Assembly (NCBI RefSeq): GCF_001428565.1
Contig: NZ_LMIA01000012.1
Location: 303,472-367,471 of the forward strand
Direction: 5' to 3'
Origin: Nocardioides sp. Root190
GTDB lineage: Bacteria; Actinomycetota; Actinomycetes; Propionibacteriales; Nocardioidaceae
DNA length: 64,000 bases
Shown here: positions 42,773 to 51,389 of the stretch, piece by piece
Layout of the letters: each line of letters opens with the position of its first letter
How positions within the stretch are numbered: the stretch's first letter is position 1
Notes under the pieces: model-generated
Told to the model about the DNA's origin: nothing
Databases searched by the model: none
The model's input: only the letters and a program-made list of their open reading frames with translations
Position numbers and translations under genes: made by a program

Positions 42773-44071
42773 TCAGAGAGCCGCGGCCATCCCCGCACAG
42801 GCCCGCAACCACGCCCGCTGGGTCGCCTCGGACAGCTGGTTGTAGGCGATCACACCGCCGGCGACCAGGACCGGGTCGTAGGGGATCCGGTAGACGCCGC
42901 GGGTCCGCTGCTCGTACACCGCGACCAGGTCGCGCGCCAACGCCTCGTCGACCTTCGGCGAGGGGTCGGAGAGGACGGTGACGGTCTTGTACTTCAGGTT
43001 CTCGTAGCCGGCGTCCTGCAGGGCGTCGAGCATCCAGAGTCCGCTGTAACCGGTGTCCTCGCGCACCGTGCTGGTGACGACGAGGAGGTCGGCCGCCTCG
43101 GCGGCGGCGAGCCAGTTCTCGGCGCGCAGGTTGTTGCCGGTGTCGACCAGGAGGATCCGGTAGAAGCGCTCGAGCAGGGAGTGCACCTCGCCGAAGTCCT
43201 TGGCGTGGATGACGCCGGTGACGTCCGGGCGCTCGTCGGAGGCCAGGACGTCGAAGTGGGCATCGCCCTGCGACCGCACGAAGGCGCCGAGGTCGCCGAT
43301 GCGCGACTGGTAGACGTCCTTGAACCGGCCGAGGTCCTCGAGCAGCTCACGCGTGGTGTTGCGGTGGGTGCTGCGCGAACCCCGGATCCCGAGCGTCCCG
43401 CGGGTCTCGTTGTTGTCCCACGCCACGACCCCGCCGCCACGGACCGTGCCGAAGGTGAAACCGGCAGCCAGCACGCCCGTCGTCTTGGCCGCACCGCCCT
43501 TGGGATTGACGAACGCGATGGTGCGCGGGCCGTCGAAGTCCTTCTGGATCTGCGCACGGTCGGCCTCGAACGCCTGTTCCTTCGGCCCCATCGCGGGCTT
43601 CAGCAGTCCACCGCTCCAGCGCCGGAGTCGACCACGCCAGCCCCAGGTGGCCGGGCCGAGGGTCTTGTCGGCGTCGCGGCGGTCGAGGAAGTCGGTGGCC
43701 GTCATGAACCGTCGCGGCTCGGGCGCCGCAGGAGGGGCCTGGGGCGGGGCCGCCCTCGGTGGGTACGACGGTGGCGGCGCCGAGGGAGGAGGACCGATCG
43801 GCCCGGACTGTGCGGGCGGCGCCGTCGGCGCGGTACTCGGCGCAGGACCCGACGCGGTGCTCGGCGCAGGACCCGGCGCCGGCCGGATCACCGTGTGCTC
43901 GTGCACGGGTGGGATCGGGTCCGTCAGCGGATCGAGGGGCGACCCCGAACGGGCGGCCTCAGCCTGGCGCCGGGCGAAGTCCTCGAGCTCGTCGGGGGTG
44001 TAGAGACGATCCGAGGTGTTGGAGTCCTCGGACGTCGGGTTGGCGGATCCGTCTGGAATGGGCTGACTCAC
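42773..44071 (-). CDS. Proline-rich MinD/ParA-like ATPase
   Basis: A 432-residue protein with a disordered Pro/Ala-rich N-terminal region (about 50-120) and a C-terminal MinD/ParA-type ATPase. The deviant Walker A is KGGAAKTT at 191-198 in FVNPKGGAAKTTG. A switch-like VAWDNNETRGTLGIR and a Walker B-like ILLVDTGNN follow. The layout resembles EspI and related proteins of actinobacterial type VII secretion systems and polar-localisation ATPases. No secretion genes are adjacent, so the partner is unknown. The GTG start at 44071 has GGAGG upstream with a correct spacing. Confidence 0.82.
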   Translation of the reverse strand: MSQPIPDGSANPTSEDSNTSDRLYTPDELEDFARRQAEAARSGSPLDPLTDPIPPVHEHTVIRPAPGPAPSTASGPAPSTAPTAPPAQSGPIGPPPSAPPPSYPPRAAPPQAPPAAPEPRRFMTATDFLDRRDADKTLGPATWGWRGRLRRWSGGLLKPAMGPKEQAFEADRAQIQKDFDGPRTIAFVNPKGGAAKTTGVLAAGFTFGTVRGGGVVAWDNNETRGTLGIRGSRSTHRNTTRELLEDLGRFKDVYQSRIGDLGAFVRSQGDAHFDVLASDERPDVTGVIHAKDFGEVHSLLERFYRILLVDTGNNLRAENWLAAAEAADLLVVTSTVREDTGYSGLWMLDALQDAGYENLKYKTVTVLSDPSPKVDEALARDLVAVYEQRTRGVYRIPYDPVLVAGGVIAYNQLSEATQRAWLRACAGMAAAL

Positions 44072-44124
44072 GAGAACCTCCGAGATGGGCAGTCAGTCGT
44101 CGTCAACCTACCTGAGGTAGATCG

Positions 44125-45504
44125 TCAGGAGATGCTGTCCAGCGCCGTCTCGATCGCCCTGTGGAAGGTCGGGTACGCGAAGTGCATGCCCCGCAACGTG
44201 TCCAGTGACACCTTCGCGTGCACAGCCGTCACCAGCATTCCGATGATCTCCCCGCCGGCAGGCCCGACAGCGGTCGCGCCGACGAGCACACCCCGGTCGA
44301 GGTCGGCGACCACCTTGATGATCCCGTCGTTGCCGACCTTGTGGAGCCAGCCGCGGCTCGACTCGGGCAGCGGCGCCGTCCCGACACCCACGCGCAGACC
44401 GGCGTCGCGCGCCTGCTTCTCGGTCATCCCGACCGAGCCCACCTCGGGGTCGGTGAAGGTGGCCCGCGAGACGGCGTGGTACTCCGCCCAGGGGCCGTCC
44501 TCGTCGGTGAGGTCGCGGATCGCGATGTTCGCCTGGTACATCGACATGTGCGTGAAGGCACCCTTGGCGGTGATGTCACCGATCGCCCAGACCCCGTCGA
44601 GACCGGTGACCCGCATCCGCTCGTCCACGTCCAGGGAACGGGCCGACGGGTCGCCGCCGACGGTGTCCAGACCCACGTCAGCGACATTGGTACGACGCCC
44701 GGCGGCCACCAGGAGCGCCTGGGAGCCGATCGAGGTGCCGTCGGCGAGGCCGATGCTGAACGCGCCGTCGTGGGCCACCGAGGTCACGCCGACACCGGTG
44801 CGGACGGCGATGCCCTCGTCCTCGAGCGCCGTGGCGACGACTGCGCTGGCCTCGGGCTCCTCCGGGCCGAGGATCCGCGGTCCGGCCTCCACGACGGTGA
44901 CCTCCACCCCGAACCGGGAGAAGGCCTGCGCGAGCTCGCAGCCGATGGCGCCGCCGCCGAGCACGACCAGGCTGGTGGGCAGCTGACGGATCTGGACGAC
45001 GTCACGGTTGGTCCAGTACGGCGTGTCGGCCAGCCCGTCGATCGGCGGGACGGCGGGCTCGGTGCCGGTGTTCAGCACCACCCCGCGTCGTACGACGAAC
45101 TCCTGCTCACCGTCGTCGGTGCTCACGCTCACGCGCCCCGGACCGGCCAGTCGGCCGTGGCCGCGGACGAACCGGGCGCCGGAGGCCTCGAGCCGCTCCA
45201 CGGCGACGCGGTCGTCCCAGTCGTCGGTCGCCTCGTCGCGGATCCGGTCGGCGACGATCGTCCAGTCCGTGGTCACCTCCGCCGAGCCGCCGAGCGCGGA
45301 CAGGCGTCGCGCCTCGGCGATGGCGTCCGCGGCGCGGATCATCATCTTCGACGGGATGCAGCCGAAGTAGGGACACTCACCGCCGACCAGTCGTCGGTCG
45401 ACCCCGACCACCGAGAGTCCGGCCTTGGCGAGCGAGGCAGCGACGTGCTCGCCGCCCGGCCCGAGTCCGATGACGACGACGTCGACCTCCTGCGTGGCAG
45501 CCAT
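44125..45504 (-). CDS. Pyridine nucleotide-disulfide oxidoreductase (Lpd/Mer-like) lacking the C-terminal His-Glu pair
   Basis: A 459-residue two-dinucleotide-fold flavoprotein. The FAD motif is GLGPGGEH near 13-20, the redox disulfide is Cys44/Cys49 in GGECPYFGCIPSK, and the NAD(P)H fold is LGGGAIGCELAQAF near 170. In dihydrolipoamide dehydrogenases the C-terminal motif is HPTLSE/HPTLHE; here it reads YPTFHR, so the acid-base His and its Glu partner are replaced. It is therefore unlikely to be a normal Lpd and may be a quinone or disulfide reductase like mycobacterial LpdA. The start ATG 45504 lacks a ribosome binding site. A longer frame to 45522 is less likely. Confidence 0.85.
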   Translation of the reverse strand: MAATQEVDVVVIGLGPGGEHVAASLAKAGLSVVGVDRRLVGGECPYFGCIPSKMMIRAADAIAEARRLSALGGSAEVTTDWTIVADRIRDEATDDWDDRVAVERLEASGARFVRGHGRLAGPGRVSVSTDDGEQEFVVRRGVVLNTGTEPAVPPIDGLADTPYWTNRDVVQIRQLPTSLVVLGGGAIGCELAQAFSRFGVEVTVVEAGPRILGPEEPEASAVVATALEDEGIAVRTGVGVTSVAHDGAFSIGLADGTSIGSQALLVAAGRRTNVADVGLDTVGGDPSARSLDVDERMRVTGLDGVWAIGDITAKGAFTHMSMYQANIAIRDLTDEDGPWAEYHAVSRATFTDPEVGSVGMTEKQARDAGLRVGVGTAPLPESSRGWLHKVGNDGIIKVVADLDRGVLVGATAVGPAGGEIIGMLVTAVHAKVSLDTLRGMHFAYPTFHRAIETALDSIS

Positions 45505-45528
45505 GGCCCAAGACTGGCACACGCGGGG

Positions 45529-45936
45529 TCAGACCAGGGACGCCTTCTTGCGCTGGATCGCGCCGAGGACACCGTTGACGAAGGCCGGCGAGTCATCGGT
45601 CGAGAGCTCGCGCACGAGCGCCATCGCCTCGGTCACGGCGACGGTGTCGGGCACGTCGTCGGCCCAGAGCAGCTCCCAGACACCGATGCGCAGGACGTTG
45701 CGGTCGACTGCGGGCATCCGGGCCAGGCTCCAGTCGGTGGAGAACTCGGTGAGGACCTCGTCGATGCGCTCGCGACGCTCACTGACCCCCGCGACCAGCG
45801 TGGTCGTGTAGGGGTTGTTCGGCGCCTCGCCCTCGGCGTTGACGCGGATCAGCGCCTCGGCTCCGGTCTCGCCGCGCAGGTCGGCGGCGTACAGGACATC
45901 GAGGGCACGCTTGCGGGCCTTGGTCCGGGCTCCCAT
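45529..45936 (-). CDS. nusB: Transcription antitermination factor NusB
   Basis: A 135-residue all-helical RNA-binding protein that works with NusE at rRNA boxA sites. The N-terminal ARTKARKRALDVLYAADLRG and the C-terminal FVNGVLGAIQRKK blocks are family hallmarks. It lies ten bases after efp and is the last gene of the long aro/alaS unit. In Streptomyces the next genes are bldD and pyrR; here unrelated genes follow. Confidence 0.95.
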   Translation of the reverse strand: MGARTKARKRALDVLYAADLRGETGAEALIRVNAEGEAPNNPYTTTLVAGVSERRERIDEVLTEFSTDWSLARMPAVDRNVLRIGVWELLWADDVPDTVAVTEAMALVRELSTDDSPAFVNGVLGAIQRKKASLV

Positions 45937-45946
45937 CGGGCGGGCG

Positions 45947-46513
45947 TCAGCCCTTCACGCGGGAGAGGTAGGAGCCACCCTCGCGGGTGTCCACCTTGAT
46001 CTTCTCGCCCTGCTCGATGAAGAGCGGGACCTGGATCTCGGCACCGGTCTCGAGCGTGGCCGGCTTGGTGCGACCGGTCGCGGAGTCACCCACGACGCCG
46101 GGCTCGGTGTAGGAGACGAGCAGCTCGACCGAGGCCGGGAGCTCGACGAAGAGCACGCGGCCCTCGTTGGTCGCGATCACGACGTCCTGGTTCTCGAGGA
46201 GGAAGCCGGACGCGTCGCCGAGGATCTCCGGGGTGACCTCGACCTGGTCGTAGTCCTGCACGTCCATGAAGACGTAGTTGGAGCCGTCGTTGTAGAGGTA
46301 CTGGAACGAGCGGCGGTCGACCGTGGCGGTCTCGACCTTCGTGCCGGCGTTGAAGGTCTTGTCGACGTTCTTGCCGGACTCCACGTGCTTCAGCTTCGTG
46401 CGGACGAAGGCCGGGCCCTTGCCGGGCTTGACGTGCTGGAACTCGACGACCTGCCAGAGCTGGCCCTCCAGGTTGAGAACCAAGCCGTTCTTGAGGTCGT
46501 TCGTCGTTGCCAT
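45947..46513 (-). CDS. efp: Translation elongation factor P
   Basis: Relieves ribosome stalling at polyproline stretches. The 188 residues form three beta-barrel domains. The modified-loop lysine is Lys32 in HVKPGKGPAF, and the C-terminal domain ends with VDTREGGSYLSRVKG. AAGAAGG lies eight bases before the ATG at 46513. A six-base stem hairpin (46550-46565) is in the 62-base gap after aroQ. Proline-rich proteins such as the MinD-like ATPase nearby are plausible clients. Confidence 0.96.
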   Translation of the reverse strand: MATTNDLKNGLVLNLEGQLWQVVEFQHVKPGKGPAFVRTKLKHVESGKNVDKTFNAGTKVETATVDRRSFQYLYNDGSNYVFMDVQDYDQVEVTPEILGDASGFLLENQDVVIATNEGRVLFVELPASVELLVSYTEPGVVGDSATGRTKPATLETGAEIQVPLFIEQGEKIKVDTREGGSYLSRVKG

Positions 46514-46575
46514 GAGCCAGCCTTCTTCTGCAGATGTACAAGATCGAGTCGGCCCCGGAGGGCCGGCGAGGAAGT

Positions 46576-47022
46576 CTAGTCGGCGAGACGGCCAGCGATG
46601 AATTCGAGCGCCTGTCGGTAACCGTCGATGCCCTCGCCCTCGATCACCCGTGCCGCGTGCGGGGTGACGACGGAGGTGTGCCGGAACTCCTCAGGACGCT
46701 TCGACGGTGCACTGATGTGGACCTCCACCAGCGGGGCGGTGAGCTGGGCGCAGGCGTCGAAGAGGGCGTACGAGTAGTGCGTCCATGCCGCCGCGTTGAG
46801 GACGACCGGGGTCTCCTCGTCCGCCGCGGCGTTGAGCCAGTCGAGCAGCTCGCCCTCGTGGTTGGTCTGGCGGAGGTCGACGTCGAGGCCGAGCTCACTG
46901 CCCCAGGTGAGGCACAGGGTGGCCAGCTCGGGCAGGGTCGTGCTGCCGTAGATCTCCGGCTGTCGACGACCCAGACGGCCCAGGTTGGGTCCGTTCAGCA
47001 CGTGCACCCGCCGCAGGCTCAT
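46576..47022 (-). CDS. aroQ: 3-dehydroquinate dehydratase, type II
   Basis: Third step of the shikimate pathway. The 148-residue dodecameric enzyme shows LNGPNLGRLGRRQPEIYG near 9-26 with the catalytic Tyr, the Asn of VLNAAAWTHYS, the catalytic His in VEVHIS and the substrate-binding Arg in PEEFRH. GPNLGRLG replaces the usual NLNxLG and matches the mycobacterial variant. HISA replaces the more common HISN. It overlaps aroB by four bases (ATGA). Confidence 0.93.
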   Translation of the reverse strand: MSLRRVHVLNGPNLGRLGRRQPEIYGSTTLPELATLCLTWGSELGLDVDLRQTNHEGELLDWLNAAADEETPVVLNAAAWTHYSYALFDACAQLTAPLVEVHISAPSKRPEEFRHTSVVTPHAARVIEGEGIDGYRQALEFIAGRLAD

Positions 47023-48128
47023 GAGACCGATCCTCCCAGAGCGGCGTACGACGCGCGCAGGTCCTCCTCGGAGGGTCCGGCGAGGACGACAGGTCGGCCC
47101 ACGTCCTCCAGGACGACGAAGCGGAGCTGGTTGCCGCGGGACTTCTTGTCGACCCGCATCGTCGCGAGCAGGGCGTCGAAGTCGGCACCGTCCCACGAGG
47201 TCGGCAGGCCCACGCGTCCGAAGGCGGCGCGGTGACGGGTGACCAGGTCGGCAGGCAGGACGCCCGCGCGGGAGGCGAGCTCGGCGACGTAGACGCAGCC
47301 GATCGCGACGGCCTCGCCGTGGCGGATGGAGTAGTCGGTCGACTTCTCGATGGCGTGGGCGAGCGTGTGGCCGTAGTTGAGCGCCTCGCGTCCGGGGTGT
47401 CCCCCGGTGCCGCCCTGCTCCTTCAGGTCACCGGCCACGACCTCGGCCTTGACCGCGATCGCACGCTCGACGAGCTCCCGGAGCACCGGCGAGTCCGCCG
47501 TGAGCGAGGCGGGGTCGTTCTGCTCGACGAGCTCCAGGATGCGGGGATCGGCGATGAAGCCGCACTTGATGACCTCACCGAGACCTGCGACGAGCTCTTC
47601 CGGCGGGAGCGTGGCCAGCAGGGCGAGGTCGCACAGCACGCCGGCGGGCTCGTGGAAGGAGCCGACGAGGTTCTTGCCGGCCGGGGTGTTGATGCCCGTC
47701 TTGCCGCCGACGGCGGCGTCGACCATCGCGAGCAGCGTGGTCGGGACGTGGACGACGGCGACGCCGCGCAGCCACGTCGCGGCGACGAAGCCGCCGAGGT
47801 CGGTGGTCGCACCCCCGCCGAGGGTGACCACGGCGTCGGAGCGGGTGAAGCCCTCCTCGCCGAGCGACTCCCAGCACGCTGCGGCGACCTCCCAGTGCTT
47901 CGCCTCCTCGCCGTCGGGCACCTGGAGCACGATGACGTCCAGTCCCTCGAGCAGGTCCGCGAACGGGTCGAGCAGGTCCTCGAGGGCCTCGGGGCAGATG
48001 ATGGCGACCCGCTGGACCCCGCTGGGGAGCAGGTCGCGCAACCGGTCGAGGACACCGTGGCCGACCACGACGTCGTACGGCGACGCGGTGGCCACCCGGA
48101 TCACGGAGCTCTCGCTCGGGGCACTCAC
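47019..48128 (-). CDS. aroB: 3-dehydroquinate synthase
   Basis: Second step of the shikimate pathway; NAD-dependent. The 369-residue protein has the NAD-binding GGGATTDLGGFVAATWLRG near 102-120 and the metal-binding residues Glu in GLGEVIKCG and His in NYGHTLAHAIE. Its ends overlap aroK and aroQ by four bases each, so aroK-aroB-aroQ are translationally coupled. Confidence 0.96.
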   Translation of the reverse strand: MSAPSESSVIRVATASPYDVVVGHGVLDRLRDLLPSGVQRVAIICPEALEDLLDPFADLLEGLDVIVLQVPDGEEAKHWEVAAACWESLGEEGFTRSDAVVTLGGGATTDLGGFVAATWLRGVAVVHVPTTLLAMVDAAVGGKTGINTPAGKNLVGSFHEPAGVLCDLALLATLPPEELVAGLGEVIKCGFIADPRILELVEQNDPASLTADSPVLRELVERAIAVKAEVVAGDLKEQGGTGGHPGREALNYGHTLAHAIEKSTDYSIRHGEAVAIGCVYVAELASRAGVLPADLVTRHRAAFGRVGLPTSWDGADFDALLATMRVDKKSRGNQLRFVVLEDVGRPVVLAGPSEEDLRASYAALGGSVS

Positions 48129-48646
48129 AGCTGCTCTCCTCGGGGCGCGATGGCGGCCAGGACGTCGGCGACGACGTCGGCCGGGGTGCGGGCGTCGGTG
48201 TCCACCGTCACCCGCGCCAGTCCCTGGTAGACGGGGGTGCGCTCGTCGAGGAGCTGCTTGACCCGGGACCTGATGTTGCCCAGGAGCAGCGGTCGGCCGA
48301 CGCCCAGGCCGACCCGTTTGACCGCGTCGGCCAGGCCGACGCGCAGGAACACGACCTGGTGGGAGGCGAGCAGAGCCTGGGTCGCGGGATCCAGTACGGC
48401 GCCGCCGCCGAGGGAGAGCACGCCTTCGTGGTTCTCCAGCGCCCAGGCGACGGTGTCGCGTTCCAGCGCCCGGAAGGTGGCCTCGCCGTCCTCGACGAAG
48501 ATGTCCTGCACGCTCTTGCCGGCCCGCTCCTCGATCAGCTCGTCGCTGTCGAGGAAGTCGACGCCGAGGCGTTCGGCGAGCCGCCGTCCGACCGTGGTCT
48601 TGCCGGCACCCATCGTGCCGATCAGGACCGCGCGCGGACCGGTCAC
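48125..48646 (-). CDS. aroK: Shikimate kinase
   Basis: Phosphorylates shikimate. The 173-residue P-loop kinase has GTMGAGKT at 10-17, the substrate-binding DSD and FRALE residues, the GGG of SLGGGAVLD and the lid Arg in GRPLL. GTG 48646 is chosen because it overlaps the aroC stop by four bases and begins MTGPRAVLIG; a longer frame to 48790 runs back into aroC and is rejected. Confidence 0.95.
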   Translation of the reverse strand: MTGPRAVLIGTMGAGKTTVGRRLAERLGVDFLDSDELIEERAGKSVQDIFVEDGEATFRALERDTVAWALENHEGVLSLGGGAVLDPATQALLASHQVVFLRVGLADAVKRVGLGVGRPLLLGNIRSRVKQLLDERTPVYQGLARVTVDTDARTPADVVADVLAAIAPRGEQL

Positions 48647-49821
48647 TTGAACCGGAGCGTGTCGAGGTAGCTCTGGACGTTGCGTCGCGTCTCGGTGACC
48701 GAGTCGCCGCCGAACTTCTCCAGCACCGCGTCGGCCAGGACGAGGGCCACCATCGCCTCGGCGACGATGCCCGCCGCCGGCACCGCGCACACGTCGGAGC
48801 GCTGGTGGTGGGCGACGGCCTCCTCGCCGGTGGCGAGGTCGACGGTGCGCAGGGCGCGGGGAACGGTCGCGATCGGCTTCATCGCGGCCCGGACCCGCAG
48901 GATCTCGCCGGTCGTCATGCCGCCCTCGGTCCCGCCGGAGCGTCCCGAGACACGACGCAGGCCGTCCTCGGTCGCGACGATCTCGTCGTGGGCCAGGGAG
49001 CCGGGCGTCGCGGCGATCTCGAAGCCGTCACCGACCTCCACGCCCTTGATCGCCTGGATGCCCATGAGCGCACCGGCGAGCCGGGCATCGAGGCGACGGT
49101 CCCAGTGCACGTGGGACCCGAGGCCCGGCGGGAGTCCGTGCACCACGACCTCGACGACGCCGCCGAGGGTGTCGCCGTCCTTGTGGGCCTGGTCGATCCG
49201 CTCGACCATCAGCTTGGAGCCATCGGGGTCCAGGCAGCGGACCGGGTCCTCGTCGAGACGAGCCACGTCGTCGGCGGCAGGGAGGTCACGCGAGGGAGTG
49301 CGGACGCCACCGATCTCCAGCACGTGGCTGACGATCCGGGCGCCGGTGGCCTGCTCGATGAAGTTGCTGGCGACACGACCGAGTGCGACCCGGGCCGCGG
49401 TCTCGCGGGCCGAGGCGCGCTCGAGGATCGGTCGGGCGTCCGGGAAGTCGTACTTCTGCATGCCGGCCAGGTCGGCATGACCCGGGCGCGGCCGGGTCAG
49501 GGCCGCGTTGCGGGCCTGCGCCTCGAGCACCGCCGGGTCGACCGGGTCGGCCGACATCACGGTCTCCCACTTGGGCCACTCGGTGTTGCCGACCTGGATC
49601 GCCACCGGGCCGCCCTGCGAGCGTCCGTGCCGGATCCCACCGGTGATGGTGACCTCGTCGGCCTCGAACTTCATCCGGGCACCGCGGCCGTAGCCGAGGC
49701 GTCGTCGGGCAAGGGAGTCGGAGATGTCGTCGGTCGTGACCTCGACGTGGGCCGGAAGGCCCTCGAGGATCGCGACCAACGAGGGCCCGTGGGACTCCCC
49801 CGCGGTCAGCCAGCGCAACAT
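48643..49821 (-). CDS. aroC: Chorismate synthase
   Basis: Last step of the shikimate pathway, using reduced FMN. The 392-residue protein begins MLRWLTAGESHGPSLVAI with the first signature. The second, GRGARMKFEADEV, is near residue 50 and HxxxARETAARVALG is near 130. The ATG at 49821 matches the family start. It is 24 bases after the prepilin peptidase gene and overlaps aroK. Confidence 0.96.
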   Translation of the reverse strand: MLRWLTAGESHGPSLVAILEGLPAHVEVTTDDISDSLARRRLGYGRGARMKFEADEVTITGGIRHGRSQGGPVAIQVGNTEWPKWETVMSADPVDPAVLEAQARNAALTRPRPGHADLAGMQKYDFPDARPILERASARETAARVALGRVASNFIEQATGARIVSHVLEIGGVRTPSRDLPAADDVARLDEDPVRCLDPDGSKLMVERIDQAHKDGDTLGGVVEVVVHGLPPGLGSHVHWDRRLDARLAGALMGIQAIKGVEVGDGFEIAATPGSLAHDEIVATEDGLRRVSGRSGGTEGGMTTGEILRVRAAMKPIATVPRALRTVDLATGEEAVAHHQRSDVCAVPAAGIVAEAMVALVLADAVLEKFGGDSVTETRRNVQSYLDTLRFK

Positions 49822-49845
49822 GGGCACGATTGTCCCACGCGGCAC

Positions 49846-50544
49846 TCAGCTGCTCAGGACCTGTCCCAGCACCACGGCGACGAGGGCGCCGGCCACGAGG
49901 TAGGGCCCGTAGGGCACCTTGCGCCGGATCATCGTCCCGCCGCGGCGCATCGGCACCAGGGCGAGCACTGCCAGGAGCGCTGCGGCGACCACGGAGACCA
50001 GGAGCGTGCCGATCCCGAACGGTCCCAGCGCGAGTCCCAGCAGGGCACCGAGCCGGACGTCCCCGAACGCCATGATCCGCGGGCTGATGAACCACATCAG
50101 GCCGTAGTAGAGGCCGAGTCCGGCGAAGCCGATCGCACCGAGGACCAGCACCTGCGGCTCCTCGAGCGCGATGGTCGCGACCACCTCGAGGGCCAGCACC
50201 ACGGCGTACGACGGCCAGATCAGCCGGGACGGGAGGTACCACGTGACGTAGTCGATGACGGAGAGCGCGATCCCGATCGGCACCAGGAACAGCAGCCAGG
50301 GAAGCCCCCACGCCCAGCCCGTGACCCCGGCCAGGGCGGCGCCGGCCACGGCACCGGCGATCGCGCTGCGCAGTGCGAGCCCGGGACGGGCCGCCAGCTC
50401 GGCGAAGGGCACGTGGTCGGGGAACTCCTCGGGGTTCTCCGCCGGGTTGTGCTCCGGCTCGGGGCAGAGCGCGATCAGGCGCGGGACGAGGAGACCGCCC
50501 AGCAGCCCGACCAGGGCGCCGACGAGGGCAGGGAGCACGTGCAT
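49846..50544 (-). CDS. A24 family prepilin peptidase
   Basis: A 232-residue polytopic aspartic peptidase that cleaves prepilin leader peptides. About seven hydrophobic segments are visible. The catalytic aspartates are Asp98 in SVIDYVTWYLP and Asp162 in AFGDVRLGALLG (the GxGD-like motif). The N-terminal region has a single cysteine, not the CxxC pairs of bifunctional peptidase-methylases, so N-methylation is unlikely here. No other pilus or secretion gene is in the window. TAGATT lies eight bases before ATG 50544 and includes the aroE stop codon. It sits inside the aro unit, as a possible remnant of a pilus cluster. Confidence 0.87.
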   Translation of the reverse strand: MHVLPALVGALVGLLGGLLVPRLIALCPEPEHNPAENPEEFPDHVPFAELAARPGLALRSAIAGAVAGAALAGVTGWAWGLPWLLFLVPIGIALSVIDYVTWYLPSRLIWPSYAVVLALEVVATIALEEPQVLVLGAIGFAGLGLYYGLMWFISPRIMAFGDVRLGALLGLALGPFGIGTLLVSVVAAALLAVLALVPMRRGGTMIRRKVPYGPYLVAGALVAVVLGQVLSS

Positions 50545-50555
50545 GATCGATGAAT

Positions 50556-51389
50556 CTATCGCTGGGACAACGCGTGTTCGCCCGCCGCGCGCATCGCGTC
50601 CAATGGCCCGTTGTGACCAGTGAACATCGCGAACTGGAGGACCGCCTGGTGCACCAGCAGGTCCAGGCCCGTCACCAGCACCTGTCCTCGAGCCAGCGCG
50701 GCAGCCGCGACCGGCGAGGGCCACGGGTCGTAGACCACCTCGAAGACCACGGCGGCCTCCGAGGTCGCAGCGACGAGCGCCTCGGTCTGCGCGCCCACCG
50801 GGATCGTCGACACGACGACCTCCCCGAGCACTGCGGCACCGTCGAGCGGGAGCACGTCGACCTCGAGTCGCGGGTCGCGCGCAAGCGCAGCCACCGTCTC
50901 CCCCGCCCGCGACGGGTCGCGCGCGAGCAGGCGGATCGTCCGCACGCCGAGCTCGGCGAGCGCGAGTCCGGTCGATGCGGCGGTGGCGCCGCCGCCGATG
51001 ATCGTGGCGACGGTCGCCGGTCCGTCGTACCTCTCCCGGATCGCGGCGACAGCGCCCGGAAGATCGGTGTTGTCCGCGGCCCAGCCATCGGCAGTGCGCA
51101 CCAGCGTGTTCGCGCCGCCGGCCAGCACCGCCCTGTCGCTGACCGTCCTCGCCAGCGCGAGCGCCTCGCGCTTCAGGGGTGCCGTCACCGACAGGCCCCG
51201 CCACTCCGGGCCGAGAGTCGCCACGAAGCCGTCCAGCCCCTCGGCCGCGACCCGTACGGCGTCGTACCGCGCCTCGATGCCGACGGCCGCGTGGCCGGCG
51301 CGGTGCAGCACCGGGGACAGCGAGTGCTCGACCGGGTCACCGACGACCCCGCACCGCGGGACGCCGGTCACTCGATCAGCACTCGTCAT
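50556..51389 (-). CDS. aroE: Shikimate dehydrogenase
   Basis: NADPH-dependent fourth step of the shikimate pathway. The protein has the shikimate-binding DPVEHSLSPVLHRAG near 18-32, the catalytic Lys in VTAPLKREAL, the Asp in DNTDLPG and the nucleotide fold IIGGGATAAST near 130-140 (the usual GxGGA reads GGGAT). ATG 51389 overlaps mltG by 14 bases; GTG 51371 just after the mltG stop is the alternative (271 residues). Length is 277 residues with the first start. Confidence 0.93.
   Translation of the reverse strand: MTSADRVTGVPRCGVVGDPVEHSLSPVLHRAGHAAVGIEARYDAVRVAAEGLDGFVATLGPEWRGLSVTAPLKREALALARTVSDRAVLAGGANTLVRTADGWAADNTDLPGAVAAIRERYDGPATVATIIGGGATAASTGLALAELGVRTIRLLARDPSRAGETVAALARDPRLEVDVLPLDGAAVLGEVVVSTIPVGAQTEALVAATSEAAVVFEVVYDPWPSPVAAAALARGQVLVTGLDLLVHQAVLQFAMFTGHNGPLDAMRAAGEHALSQR

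Noticed and set aside
42139..42798. A longer minus-strand frame reading through the repeats into csbD
   Set aside because: The upstream part is made of repeat DNA and reads as Arg/Ser/Gly-rich sequence; the csbD ATG at 42309 has its own ribosome binding site and the family start.
44125..45504. Calling this flavoprotein a dihydrolipoamide dehydrogenase (lpdA)
   Set aside because: The C-terminal catalytic His-Glu pair is replaced and no 2-oxoacid dehydrogenase genes are adjacent.
46550..46565. Hairpin between aroQ and efp as a terminator
   Set aside because: The stem is only six base pairs with no T tract, and efp is probably still in the same unit; not strong enough to call.
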